A stretch of DNA of 64,000 bases from an uncultured Bartonella sp. GTDB lineage: Bacteria > Pseudomonadota > Alphaproteobacteria > Rhizobiales > Rhizobiaceae. The stretch covers positions 1-64,000 of the forward strand of contig NZ_CALYPR010000003.1 of assembly GCF_945277285.1 (NCBI RefSeq). The letters run 5' to 3'. This document shows, in pieces, positions 17,538 through 26,408 of this stretch (the stretch's first letter is position 1; each line of letters opens with the position of its first letter). Below the pieces are notes generated by a model. That model ran no database searches. It saw only the letters and a list, made by a program, of their open reading frames with translations, and was not told where the DNA came from. The position numbers and the translations under genes are program-made.

Positions 17538-18959
17538 GTGTTTGCCACTCGGATTTTGCTTCATGTCGCGCGAAATAATAACTGCGCACGGCACAGCAGC
17601 CAAAAATGTTGCAACCAGAAAGATAAAAAGAACACGGGCAGCCGAGATCATTCCGCTGATACCACCCGGGTCAACCAGACCGGCCAAATTGGTTATACTG
17701 CCGGCTAACGCAGAACTTAAAGCTGTTGAAAAAAGTTGGATCGTCGTCAGCGATGCACTTGCGCGGCTTGCATCTTTTTCGCTCGCACATTGCAAGACGC
17801 GGGTAAGTAAATGCGGCCATGTCGTGCCGGCTCCTACACCGATAAAAAACAGCGCTATGCAGATAGACAGTAAAAAACCTGACGAGGAAAGTTGTGTGGG
17901 AATGAAACATAATAGAGTGATCATTCCGATGATTTGTAAAACGGGTGCGAAAAGGACAATTTTCTGTACGATTGCAGGCTTTGCACTGGCACTCGGTAAT
18001 GAGCCACATGTCCAGCCGACGCTCATCAGGGCGGCAATATAACCGGCGATAAGCGGGCCGCGCCCATGGAGGTCTTGTAAAAAGAGCGGCAGGTAAAGTT
18101 CTGCACCATTTACCGCGACCGAGATAATAACCATCAAACTATAGAGCGGCAAAAAAATGGAAGAAAACACGAATGCACCTTGCGGCAGCATTTTATTGGA
18201 AGCTGCGTTTTCCACATGAGCAAGATATAAAAGCAAAATGGCGCCCACAAAAATGCCAGCAATTTTTACCATATTATCGTTGATGGCGCTGCTGGCAGAA
18301 ATGACAAGAACCATAACGATCAAGATGACAAGCTGGAAAACGGGAAGGCGTTCAGGAACAGTTTTTTTCTGCGTTGTTCCCGGTAATACCTTTAGAGCCA
18401 CGATGGAAAATAAAATGGCTAATATGCCGACAGTCCAAAAAGATGCACGCCAAGTGCTATATTCGGCGAAAATACCACCGATAGCCGGGCCAAGCAGAGT
18501 CGAGATGCCCCACATGCCGGATATAAGCCCCATTGCTCTAGACCATAAAGCCGGATCGAATACAATTCTGACCATCGAATAGGAGAGCGACAGCAAAAAA
18601 CCACCCCCAAAACCTTGTATCAATCGGCCAAACAGAAAAATTGGCATGGTAGGGGCGAAACTGCAGATAATCGTACCAATGGCGAAAAGCAGTGCAGAAA
18701 GAGCATAGGCATTTTTCGGCCCCGCTTTAGCCAGTAACTTTGCCGCTAACGATGCTCCAATGAGTGAAGCCGTAACAAAAATTGTTGCCGCCCATGAATA
18801 ATATTGTTGTCCATGAATATCGGCAACGAGCGACGGCAATATAGTAACGACTATGTAAACATTAACCGCGTGAAGTGCCACGCCGCCTGCAAGTGTTATT
18901 GAGCGAACACCATTTCGACCGGCAAGGAGTGTCGACCAGCCGTTTTCATTCATTGTCAT
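17505..18959 (-). CDS. MFS transporter, EmrB/QacA-like
   Basis: A 484-residue membrane protein with about 14 predicted helices, of the multidrug DHA2 type. Helix 1 reads GGVALHAVNVYIVVTILPSLV, and the central repeat contains FGRLIQGFGGGFLLSLSYSM, matching the conserved arginine/glycine pattern of motif B and C in proton antiporters. The gene is monocistronic as far as can be seen and is oriented against cobD with a 33-base 3' overlap. Substrate cannot be predicted. Confidence 0.88.
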   Translation of the reverse strand: MTMNENGWSTLLAGRNGVRSITLAGGVALHAVNVYIVVTILPSLVADIHGQQYYSWAATIFVTASLIGASLAAKLLAKAGPKNAYALSALLFAIGTIICSFAPTMPIFLFGRLIQGFGGGFLLSLSYSMVRIVFDPALWSRAMGLISGMWGISTLLGPAIGGIFAEYSTWRASFWTVGILAILFSIVALKVLPGTTQKKTVPERLPVFQLVILIVMVLVISASSAINDNMVKIAGIFVGAILLLYLAHVENAASNKMLPQGAFVFSSIFLPLYSLMVIISVAVNGAELYLPLFLQDLHGRGPLIAGYIAALMSVGWTCGSLPSASAKPAIVQKIVLFAPVLQIIGMITLLCFIPTQLSSSGFLLSICIALFFIGVGAGTTWPHLLTRVLQCASEKDASRASASLTTIQLFSTALSSALAGSITNLAGLVDPGGISGMISAARVLFIFLVATFLAAVPCAVIISRDMKQNPSGKHSNTNSNDQQR

Positions 18960-19059
18960 TCCTATTTTAAAAGAATCAGATTACCAAATTTATTAACGTT
19001 TTACGGCAGTTGCGCCAACAAACAAAATCTAATTACGACTTTTTATGATGGTCTAATAA

Positions 19060-19084
19060 AAAGCCCCGTTTTGAACGGGGCTTT
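19060..19084 (-). terminator. Rho-independent terminator of icd
   Basis: An 11-bp perfect stem (19060-19070 with 19074-19084) with a three-base loop and a GCCCC/GGGGC core, followed on the minus strand by TTTTTATT. It lies 27 bases after the icd stop. On the plus strand it has only a short T tract, so it acts mainly for icd. Confidence 0.92.
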
Positions 19085-19110
19085 AAGGTTTCGTTATAAG
19101 TGGTTATCAC

Positions 19111-20322
19111 TTAGCCCAGAGCTTTTTGAAGATTTTCAGCAATTTTATCCAGAAAACCTGTTGTTGATAACCATTTCTGATTGGGGCCAATGAGCAACGC
19201 CAAATCCTTTGTCATGAAACCGGATTCAACAGTGTCAATGCAAACCTTCTCCAGCGTGTCGGCGAAGTTCTTCAATTCGCGGTTATTGTCGAGTTTTGCG
19301 CGGTGGGCCAATCCACGGGTCCACGCAAAAATAGAGGCAATCGAATTGGTCGATGTTTCTTCGCCCCTTTGATATTGGCGATAGTGGCGTGTTACTGTAC
19401 CGTGTGCCGCTTCCGCTTCAACAGTTTTTCCATCCGGTGTCATCAAAACCGATGTCATAAGCCCGAGCGAACCAAAGCCTTGAGCAACGATATCCGACTG
19501 AACATCGCCATCATAGTTCTTACATGCCCAGACATATCCGCCCGACCATTTTAGTGATGATGCAACCATGTCATCAATCAGACGGTGTTCATAGGTCAAT
19601 TTTCGCTTATCAAATTCTTCCTTGAATTCGTTATCGAAAATTTCCTGGAAAATATCTTTGAAACGTCCGTCATAGGCTTTCAGAATTGTATTTTTCGTCG
19701 AAAGATAAACCGGCACATTACGCTGCAAGCCATAATTGAACGACGCACGCGCAAAATCGCGGATAGACGCATCAAGGTTGTACATAGCCAATGCAACACC
19801 GGCACCCGGCGCATCATAAACATCATGCTCGATAACTTTTCCGTCCTCACCGACAAACTTGATTGTAAGTTTGCCTTTTCCCGGAAATTTAAAATCAGTT
19901 GCCTTATATTGGTCACCAAAAGCGTGACGGCCGATGATAATCGGTTTTGTCCAATGTGGAACAAGGCGCGGTACGTTTTTACAAATAATAGGTTCACGGA
20001 AAATAACACCGCCCAGAATATTGCGGATTGTGCCGTTTGGCGACTTCCACATTTTTTTCAAATTGAATTCTTTAACACGTGCTTCATCGGGGGTGATCGT
20101 CGCACATTTTACACCAACGCCATATTTCTTGATAGCGTTTGCAGAGTCTGTTGTCACCTGATCATTTGTGGCATCACGGTTTTCAATTGAAAGATCGTAA
20201 TATTTCAGATCAATATCGAGATAGGGATGGATTAATTTTTCCTTGATATATTGCCATATAATACGTGTCATCTCATCGCCGTCGAGTTCGACGACGGGAT
20301 TGGCGACCTTGATCTTTGCCAT
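19111..20322 (-). CDS. icd: NADP-dependent isocitrate dehydrogenase
   Basis: This TCA-cycle enzyme converts isocitrate to 2-oxoglutarate and carbon dioxide with NADP. The 403-residue length and sequence are those of the homodimeric eukaryote-like type found in Rhizobiales: [12 protein letters not shown] near the start, [12 protein letters not shown] (substrate binding), and [10 protein letters not shown] with [15 protein letters not shown] near the C-terminus. A GAGGA ribosome binding site precedes ATG 20322, and a strong terminator follows the gene. Confidence 0.97.
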   Translation of the reverse strand: MAKIKVANPVVELDGDEMTRIIWQYIKEKLIHPYLDIDLKYYDLSIENRDATNDQVTTDSANAIKKYGVGVKCATITPDEARVKEFNLKKMWKSPNGTIRNILGGVIFREPIICKNVPRLVPHWTKPIIIGRHAFGDQYKATDFKFPGKGKLTIKFVGEDGKVIEHDVYDAPGAGVALAMYNLDASIRDFARASFNYGLQRNVPVYLSTKNTILKAYDGRFKDIFQEIFDNEFKEEFDKRKLTYEHRLIDDMVASSLKWSGGYVWACKNYDGDVQSDIVAQGFGSLGLMTSVLMTPDGKTVEAEAAHGTVTRHYRQYQRGEETSTNSIASIFAWTRGLAHRAKLDNNRELKNFADTLEKVCIDTVESGFMTKDLALLIGPNQKWLSTTGFLDKIAENLQKALG

Positions 20323-20400
20323 ATGATAGTCCTCTTCAAGATATAGAATATTTTATTGTTATAACATTGAGAAAGCTCAGCTGGAAAGGCCTAAAACCCA

Positions 20401-20751
20401 TTATAACGGACCTTTGAAGATGAAATAGGCTCCACCGATAATGAGTGTAAAGCCGACAAAGTGATTAATGCTGAGTTTTTCTCCGAGATAAAGGATTGAA
20501 AAACCCGAAAAAATCAAAAGCGTAATCACTTCCTGAATTGTCTTGAGCTGTGCGGCACTATAAACGGTGTGTCCCAGCCGGTTTGCAGGAACAGCAAGAC
20601 AATATTCAAAAAAAGCAATTCCCCAACTTACGACGATAACAATAAGTAATGGTTTATTGGTAAATTTGAGATGTCCATACCAGGCAAACGTCATGAATAT
20701 GTTGGACAAAAGCAACAAGCCTATAGGCGCAATGTAAGGCATTAAATGCAT
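20401..20751 (-). CDS. DUF486 / DMT family small membrane protein
   Basis: A 116-residue, four-helix membrane protein of the DUF486 family, which belongs to the drug/metabolite transporter superfamily. Typical segments are SNIFMTFAWYGHLKF and EYCLAVPANRLGH, with TVYSAAQLKTIQEVITL. It follows grxB on the same strand with a 20-base gap and is probably in one operon with it. Function is unknown. Confidence 0.88.
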   Translation of the reverse strand: MHLMPYIAPIGLLLLSNIFMTFAWYGHLKFTNKPLLIVIVVSWGIAFFEYCLAVPANRLGHTVYSAAQLKTIQEVITLLIFSGFSILYLGEKLSINHFVGFTLIIGGAYFIFKGPL

Positions 20752-20771
20752 TTTTTTAAAGACCAGATATT

Positions 20772-21422
20772 TTATAAGGCACGATCATAATAGAGTTGTA
20801 CGCCTGTGAGACCGGAAATATGCGCCACATAGTCGGTCAAAATTTTTGGCATTTTAATATCTTTAACAATCGTTAGATTACGTAAAGTCGGAAAAATCAT
20901 CACATCATCCCAGCTGAGCGTGTCTTTCGTATTATCAGGGTGAAAGGAGAGATTTAGCAGCTCCTCTTCAACTTTCTGTTGATGAAGAGGCGTCTCGTCC
21001 ATTACCTGATCAAATGTCTTTCCGAGTGTCTTTTCCTTCTTCGCTTGAAAATACGCTATTGCGGACGGCGTAGTAAATTCGGGAAGACCGGCTTTGATAT
21101 TGCGTGGAAACAAAAGCGCGTTAATATCCGGCGAAATTTTTGCCAATTGGTCGGTGACAACTGTCTGGTTTTTTGTAGCAGTCGAAACCACGCGCTTATT
21201 ATTGCCAATTTCATCGAATTTATGGGCTATATCCAAGCTTTCGACCATGGCCGAACCATCATCAAATTCTAAAATTGGCACCTGCTTTTTATGGACAAGT
21301 CGTATACAGGTTTCAGAATCATCATTTAATAAAACAATATAGTCAACTTGAACCTGCTTATATCCGGCGACCATTTTTGCACGCGTACAAAATGGACAAT
21401 GGTCATAATAATAAAGTTTCAT
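20772..21422 (-). CDS. grxB: Glutaredoxin 2
   Basis: GrxB is a GST-fold glutaredoxin that reduces disulfides and mixed glutathione disulfides. The 216 residues start with MKLYYYDHCPFC, placing the redox pair at Cys9 and Cys12; the cis-proline strand KQVPILEFDDG and the helical C-terminal half are present, as in E. coli GrxB of nearly the same length. The gene starts an operon with the DUF486 gene. Confidence 0.93.
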   Translation of the reverse strand: MKLYYYDHCPFCTRAKMVAGYKQVQVDYIVLLNDDSETCIRLVHKKQVPILEFDDGSAMVESLDIAHKFDEIGNNKRVVSTATKNQTVVTDQLAKISPDINALLFPRNIKAGLPEFTTPSAIAYFQAKKEKTLGKTFDQVMDETPLHQQKVEEELLNLSFHPDNTKDTLSWDDVMIFPTLRNLTIVKDIKMPKILTDYVAHISGLTGVQLYYDRAL

Positions 21423-22032
21423 AGAAAGAATCCTCGTACCAATAAAAGGTCATCCGTTTAAACGTCTTATGGAATTGTCAATCAAACCGAATGACATAAC
21501 TTTAACGCAAAATGGTTGATTGTGGAAGAAAAGTAAAATTGAATACCATTGTTTGTTCTTTTGTATGAAAAAGATACATAATTTCCGAGACGGATAAGCT
21601 GTTAGCGTCAGTTATCGTCTGTTTTAGCCTTTGATCGGAAAAATTCTGGTCTTGCTTTTGTTTCAGCTCCAATCCTAACTCATCGTCAAAAATTGTTTTT
21701 AAACGGAAAAAGTGAATTTTAGCAGAAATTTATTAAATCTTAGAAGTCATTTTCTAAGTATCAATATCATCAAATTTGGTTTAAAATTACTCGACGCTAA
21801 ATACTAACATCTTTCGTAAAATCAATATTTTTTTATATTTTGTAAAAATTTTAATTAAACATAGAACAATTGAAATTATTTCAATATTAATAGAAAAATT
21901 AATTTGATATGTGTTTTTGCATTTTAAAGCCAAGCTAATTCTTTGCAATCAAGTTGCACATGTTTTGATAATGACTTATATTATTAATAGCGAATTATGG
22001 TGATGAGCTCTGACATTATATCGGAGGCGAAA
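21423..22032. other. AT-rich intergenic region between grxB and an orphan gene
   Basis: About 600 bases without a recognisable gene. The DNA becomes strongly AT-rich from about 21700, with long A and T tracts, compared with the flanking housekeeping genes. It must hold the promoters of grxB (minus) and of the orphan gene (plus). No repeat or RNA gene was recognised. Confidence 0.6.
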
Positions 22033-22677
22033 ATGGTATCGATCACATCAACTGATATGAACTTGGTCAATCATGGTATTGATGTTCCGGGGCTTCGTGC
22101 AGCCCAGAACATACAAGAAATTGTCCAATCAAAGAATACGGAACAGACAGTTCGCGTCGATGATCGTAATGTGATGTCGCCGCGTATTTCAGATGCCTTG
22201 TCACGTATTCAGGAGCTTGTTGAAAAAGGCATCAACGCTTCGGGTATTATTGGTCAGAATGTCAATACGAATATGACCAATCCTCAATATTTTACCGGTA
22301 CCCTTAAAGATGATGATGCAGCAAAATATGCCGGATTTGAAGGTGTTCCGGCGGGCGAATTTCAGGTTTTTACACCGCCTCAGATAAGCGATGACAAATT
22401 GAAGGATCTGGTTCGCTCTACAGCCGAGTTGGGTGGCCTCGCAAAAGGGGACGAAGCCTTATTCAAGGCTTTGCAAAAGGATACAGCGAAGATTTATAAT
22501 CAGAAGGATTCTGAAAATCTTCTCGGCAAACCGGTTGATTGGAAACAGGGGAGTATAGGGGGCATAATGTGGGACCGCAGTGCTATTGACCAGAAGGCTG
22601 TCCAGCAAATTGCTCAGGACGGTAAAAAGATTTTTGCTGGTGCTATCGGGTCTATTCATTTTGCGGTCGTTTATTGA
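22033..22677 (+). CDS. Unrecognised cysteine-free protein
   Basis: I do not recognise this 214-residue protein. It has no signal peptide, no membrane helix and no cysteine; it is polar with an asparagine/glutamine-rich N-terminal half (NHGIDVPGLRAAQNIQEIV), a predicted helical segment near 115-150 and a more hydrophobic C-terminus ending in HFAVVY. ATG 22033 is the best start because GGAGG at 22023-22027 lies five bases before it; in-frame ATGs at 21997 and 22003 have no such site. It lies alone between two very AT-rich gaps. Cysteine-free polar proteins are sometimes secreted substrates, but no export signal can be shown here. Confidence 0.75.
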   Translation: MVSITSTDMNLVNHGIDVPGLRAAQNIQEIVQSKNTEQTVRVDDRNVMSPRISDALSRIQELVEKGINASGIIGQNVNTNMTNPQYFTGTLKDDDAAKYAGFEGVPAGEFQVFTPPQISDDKLKDLVRSTAELGGLAKGDEALFKALQKDTAKIYNQKDSENLLGKPVDWKQGSIGGIMWDRSAIDQKAVQQIAQDGKKIFAGAIGSIHFAVVY

Positions 22678-23086
22678 AAAATAGTTAATGGCAAAATCTA
22701 ATAATACGGTCCAATATATGTGATGTATGTTGAACCGTTTTTAATTATCTAATTGTAGTTGAAAAAATATATAATTCCATTATTGATTAAAATTATATCG
22801 TTTTTTTGGAATAAATTAAAAATTTTTATTAAATGTAAAAATAATATAATTTATTTTAATGTTTATGATTTATTTAAATTATTATATATGTTTGTTTTTT
22901 GAAAATATTCAAAAATTATATTTATATATATGAAAAAATTTGAAACTCTTGATGAAAATTTTAGGTCTAAACTTTAAGAAGTTGTACTCAGGTGTGTCTC
23001 CCCAGCCTGTGCGAATTTATAAATTTGCATAGCATAACACGCGATGAATCTGTTATAAAAACCACAAGTTAGCCACGGGGTGGAAA
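22678..23086. other. Extremely AT-rich gap
   Basis: About 400 bases made almost wholly of A and T runs between 22740 and 22970, without coding potential. Such composition is typical of xenogeneic or H-NS-like silenced DNA and of relaxed spacer DNA; nothing more specific is seen. The following nuclease-like gene must have its promoter at the right-hand end. Confidence 0.6.
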
Positions 23087-23566
23087 ATGCGCGTTTTTTG
23101 TATAATTCTATTTAGTTTTTTGGCATTGTCCGCTTTCGCCACTAGCAACGCGGCAATCGTTGGTCCTTTAACAGTGGTCGACGGCGAGACCCTTGAAATA
23201 CAGAACCAGCGCGTAATATTATGGGGTGTTGATGCCCCGGATATCGACCAAACATGCCATGATGGGCAAGGAACGGTTTACAATTGCGGAAAAGAAGCAG
23301 CATCTGCGCTTTCTCGCTGGCTTAGCAAGTTGCAGCCCATTCAATGTGAACCCCGAGGAAATGACAATGCCGGAAATGTCATTGCTATTTGTTACACGTC
23401 GACGGGCGACGATATTGCCGGCTGGATGGTTCGCAATGGTTATGCCATCGATTGGCCGAAATATTCAAATGGTTTTTATGCTGTTCCCCAAAACGAAGCC
23501 CAACAAGCAAAAAACGGTGTTTGGCAACATAATGGCGTTGAGCCTTGGAAGATTTCGGAAAATTGA
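23087..23566 (+). CDS. Secreted thermonuclease-fold protein with altered active site
   Basis: A 159-residue protein with a signal peptide (about residues 1-22) and one staphylococcal-nuclease (SNase/OB-fold) domain: VVDGETLEIQ, VILWGVDAPD and a C-terminal NGVWQ. Compared with the consensus VRLxGIDAPE and the later DxxGR loop, the three catalytic positions read Ile44 for Arg35, Asp52 for Glu43 and Asn97 for Arg87 (Staphylococcus numbering), while the calcium-ligand Asp49 is kept. It may have lost nuclease activity. Two cysteine pairs may form disulfides in the periplasm. A second, intact family member is at 39832-40368. Confidence 0.85.
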   Translation: MRVFCIILFSFLALSAFATSNAAIVGPLTVVDGETLEIQNQRVILWGVDAPDIDQTCHDGQGTVYNCGKEAASALSRWLSKLQPIQCEPRGNDNAGNVIAICYTSTGDDIAGWMVRNGYAIDWPKYSNGFYAVPQNEAQQAKNGVWQHNGVEPWKISEN

Positions 23567-23702
23567 TCTGTTGTTTTGACAGCCGTCTAATTGTTGATTT
23601 TAAGTATTATCAACTGTTCAACAGTATACCACCCTATAAGTAGACGTATTGTTACAAATGGCGCCCACTCGGAAACACTCGGGTGAGAAGGAGAAAATAC
23701 GA

Positions 23703-24853
23703 GTGGCTCAACATAAGATTGCAATCTTTTGTCTATCATTATCAGCATTGGCTTTAGGACTGTCTTCATATATGACGGCAGGCCTGATCCCCATGATTAG
23801 CAAAGATTTTTCAGTAACAATTGGTATAGCTGCGCAACTCGTCACTGCTTTCACTTTACCTTATGGTCTTTTGTCACCGGTTTTCGTAGGTATGACAGGT
23901 CGACGAGATTTAAAGAAAAATATATGTCTTTATCTCGCTATATTTATAATTACGAACGAACTTAGCATTCTGGCACCCGAATTTATTTCGTTGATGATAT
24001 TACGCGCGATAGCGGGAGTCTCGGCAGGCGCATTTCTTGCCTGCGGCATTACAGCTTCAACACGTCTGAGTTCTAGTGCCAAGAAAGGAAAATCCATATC
24101 AACAATTATGGCAGGAATGGCCGTTGGAACTGTTTTTGGAGTGCCTGCGTCACTTATTGTAGCGGAATATTTCGGCTGGCGTAGTGCCATAAGCATCGTC
24201 AGTATTCTAGGTGCAGTTTTGCATGGCTTGGCTTATTCTTTTCATTGCCTCGACTGCCAGCAACGGCACAGACACATGACAAGTCGCGCTTTTCCCTCAT
24301 TGCAGATTGGTCCGTAGTTAGAGTCTTACTTATTTCACTCTTTGCCGCTGTTGCCAGTTTAGGCATGTACACTTTCCTCGCGCCATTCGTTACAGCCGTT
24401 CAGGAAAATGCACACGTAACTATGTATCTTTGGTTTTGGGGGGTAGGTGGAGTTTGCGGCAGTATCCTGATCGGGTACGTGGTAGATGTTTATGATCTAA
24501 AGAAAATTTTATTCTTTATATTATCTCTCCTTTTTATAGCCTTTTTAGCTGTCTTTGTTTTCTCAAAAATCAACTTAATTTTAATTGCTTTACCACTCAT
24601 TATTTGGGGTGCCGTCGGTTGGGCTTTGCAAGTGCCACAAAATAATGAACTATTGAAATTGCGGGAACAAAGTGGGGATGGTAATTTAGCAGTTGGCTTG
24701 AACCAGTCATCTGTGTATTTGGGCGGATCATTAGGCACAATTTTTGGCGGGATTCTTGTCTCTTTTGGTGCCAGTCCAAGTTCTTTGCCACTTTACTATA
24801 TGCTTCCTATTATTATCTCAATTTTGCTTTTGGTCGTAAGAAGAAAAAGCTAG
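23703..24853 (+). pseudogene. MFS transporter split by a one-base frameshift
   Basis: The two halves of one MFS (DHA1, AraJ/YdhP-like) transporter lie in different frames. The first half runs from GTG 23703 (AAGGAG at 23688-23693) and shows helices 1-6 with LSSYMTAGLIPMI and ILRAIAGVSAGAFLACG; its frame then continues into nonsense and stops at 24317. The second half continues from about 24218 in another frame (AWLGLFFSLPRLP, then helices 7-12) to 24853. One T missing from the TTTT run at 24217-24220 explains the break. Rejoined, it would be about 380 residues. A sequencing error or slippage variant is possible. Confidence 0.82.
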
Positions 24854-24906
24854 TCTAGACCGCTAGCCTTAAATAATTTGACCCATTTGACTAGCAACCA
24901 GCCTCA

Positions 24907-24993
24907 GATAAACCGACACACTTCATTATCAGCTTTCTCGCTTCACAGGAACGTCGTTGGATTATAGGCCAGACGCTTGAAATATCAGGGTAA
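24907..24993 (+). pseudogene. C-terminal remnant of a short-chain dehydrogenase
   Basis: Twenty-eight codons ending in TAA encode ISFLASQERRWIIGQTLEISG, which matches the conserved C-terminal region of SDR oxidoreductases (usual form: FLASDxAxxITGQTLxVDGG). No N-terminal part with the glycine-rich NAD-binding motif or the YxxxK site is found upstream; that DNA is occupied by the MFS gene. It is a relic. Confidence 0.65.
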
Positions 24994-25029
24994 TTAAAAC
25001 TTTAACGCACAGATTAACAAGACTACTGA

Positions 25030-25266
25030 TTAGGTTATGTCCTCTGGTATTTCATTTTTGAAATGCCTTCTTTGTTGTAGCCTTTTGGCAAGGATTATGG
25101 TGAAACCAGCAAAGTGCTGATTGTTCTTCGCCTTGGTTTCGGCCAGATATTCAGGTGCGTTCAGTTCTGTTGTTGTCATCCCTAAGCGGATGAACAGAGC
25201 TGTCATATCCATGAGGATCAGTGTATCGCCTTTAAGGTGTTGTGTAACTGAGGCTGATCTGATCAA
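25030..25266 (-). CDS. Unrecognised 78-codon open frame
   Basis: An open frame with no recognised family. It contains an internal hydrophobic stretch (DTLILMDMTALFIRLGM) and a basic C-terminus (KRLQQRRHFKNE). There is no convincing ribosome binding site and it lies among gene fragments, so it may be a piece of a larger lost gene and not an expressed protein. Confidence 0.25.
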   Translation of the reverse strand: MIRSASVTQHLKGDTLILMDMTALFIRLGMTTTELNAPEYLAETKAKNNQHFAGFTIILAKRLQQRRHFKNEIPEDIT

Positions 25267-25335
25267 GAAGGCGGGTGAGCCCGTCTCCTGCCAATTCTCG
25301 GCATCGGCGGAAAATATTCAAACAATGGCGCCTCA

Positions 25336-25413
25336 ATGATCAATCCGCGAGATGGGACACGCGTTGAAGATATTGCCGCAGCGCAGGCAAATCTTGCAGT
25401 TGCCAAAGCACAA
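25336..25413 (+). pseudogene. Possible fragment of an efflux/secretion component
   Basis: A short frame reading NPRDGTRVEDIAAAQANLAVAKAQ resembles the start of the coiled-coil hairpin in HlyD- or TolC-type proteins (G-T-R-x-E-D-I/V followed by alanine-rich heptads). No flanking domains are found in any frame, and the reading frame is disturbed by a tract of eight G just downstream. The assignment is tentative. Confidence 0.3.
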
Positions 25414-25499
25414 GGGGGGGGCTGCCAAAACGTCGTCGTCAACTCTTCGAGAGACTGTAATATCTCTACCGGATTCATAGTTGCGTACAACTGTTAAAT

Positions 25500-26408
25500 T
25501 CAATCAAAAAAATCTTCATCAATTTTTTTGATATGGATGGTTTCTTCGTCCCGACAGCCAATATTATAACGGATCATCAGCTTGGCTAGTTGATGCCCGT
25601 CAATCAAAATAATTCTTTTACTGGCTTGGTCAGCCGTTTGTCTGGCCGCATGGCTAAATACTGATGTGGTCACAAACAAGCCTTTATTAGCTCTTTTCCC
25701 ATCCAATGCGCCAATAAAGTTTCTCACCATATCCGAACCGATGCTGTTGTTTTCTGCGTAGCGCTTGGCCTGAATATAAATCTGGTCAACCCCAAGTGGA
25801 TCTTGATCAATGACACCGTCCAAACCACCATCATTCGTTTTGCCAATTGCGCGCCCTGCATCTTCCCATGTGCCGCCATACCCCATAGCAAGAAGAAGGT
25901 CGATCAAAAGTTGTTCAAAAAATTGAGGATTTGCCTGATGAATTCTTTCTAATAGGTCGGCTGCTAGCGCGTCATTAAGTTGTTTATAGTTCAAACGTAT
26001 AACTTCATCAGGTGTCGCACTATTTTCAGCCGAATTATTTTCCAATCGCCTTTCTGTACCATTTGCTGACTTGCGTTCCATAAATTCACGAAACGCCGAA
26101 AATTTATAAAGAAAATGGATATCAATACGTTCTGGTTTTTCAGCTAAGACTTTTTTTCCGATGTCGGTTATCTCAATGACGCCACGAGCCAAGTGTTTGA
26201 GTAGCCCAGCCTGTTTCAAATAACTGATTGCCCAATAAACGCGATTGTCAAAAGTGCGTTGTGTTTTGCTTGGCAATAAGGTTTCGCGTTCTTCATCTGT
26301 TAATTCAAATTCATTAGCAATAAACGAAATAATATCATGGTTCCGTGTAATGCCTTTATTTGCTGCCTTTAATACAGGGAGCATCAGATTTTGAAAGTTA
26401 GGAATCAT
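25500..26408 (-). CDS. mrr: Mrr-type restriction endonuclease
   Basis: A 302-residue protein of the Mrr family of modification-dependent (type IV) restriction enzymes that cut methylated foreign DNA. An N-terminal winged-helix domain opens with the family-like MIPNFQNLMLPVLKA; a C-terminal PD-(D/E)xK-fold nuclease has Glu165, Asp197 in GGLDGVI and Gln213-x-Lys215 in YIQAKRY. I chose ATG 26408 to fit the family N-terminus; the frame stays open to 26513. No methyltransferase or partner gene lies next to it. It stands in a decayed island near tRNA-Thr, which fits horizontal acquisition as defence cargo. Confidence 0.88.
   Translation of the reverse strand: MIPNFQNLMLPVLKAANKGITRNHDIISFIANEFELTDEERETLLPSKTQRTFDNRVYWAISYLKQAGLLKHLARGVIEITDIGKKVLAEKPERIDIHFLYKFSAFREFMERKSANGTERRLENNSAENSATPDEVIRLNYKQLNDALAADLLERIHQANPQFFEQLLIDLLLAMGYGGTWEDAGRAIGKTNDGGLDGVIDQDPLGVDQIYIQAKRYAENNSIGSDMVRNFIGALDGKRANKGLFVTTSVFSHAARQTADQASKRIILIDGHQLAKLMIRYNIGCRDEETIHIKKIDEDFFD

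Larger units (their letters stand above)
24854..25499. other. Gene graveyard with coding fragments
   Basis: No intact gene is visible. The region holds the tail of a short-chain dehydrogenase (24907-24993), a 78-codon minus-strand frame at 25030-25266 that I do not recognise, and a plus-strand stretch around 25336-25413 that reads like a coiled-coil piece of an efflux component. A run of eight G at 25414-25421 interrupts the last. The mixture points to repeated insertion and decay. Confidence 0.55.

Noticed and set aside
19585..20190. 201-codon plus-strand frame inside icd
   Set aside because: It is fully antisense to the conserved icd gene and contains no known motif.
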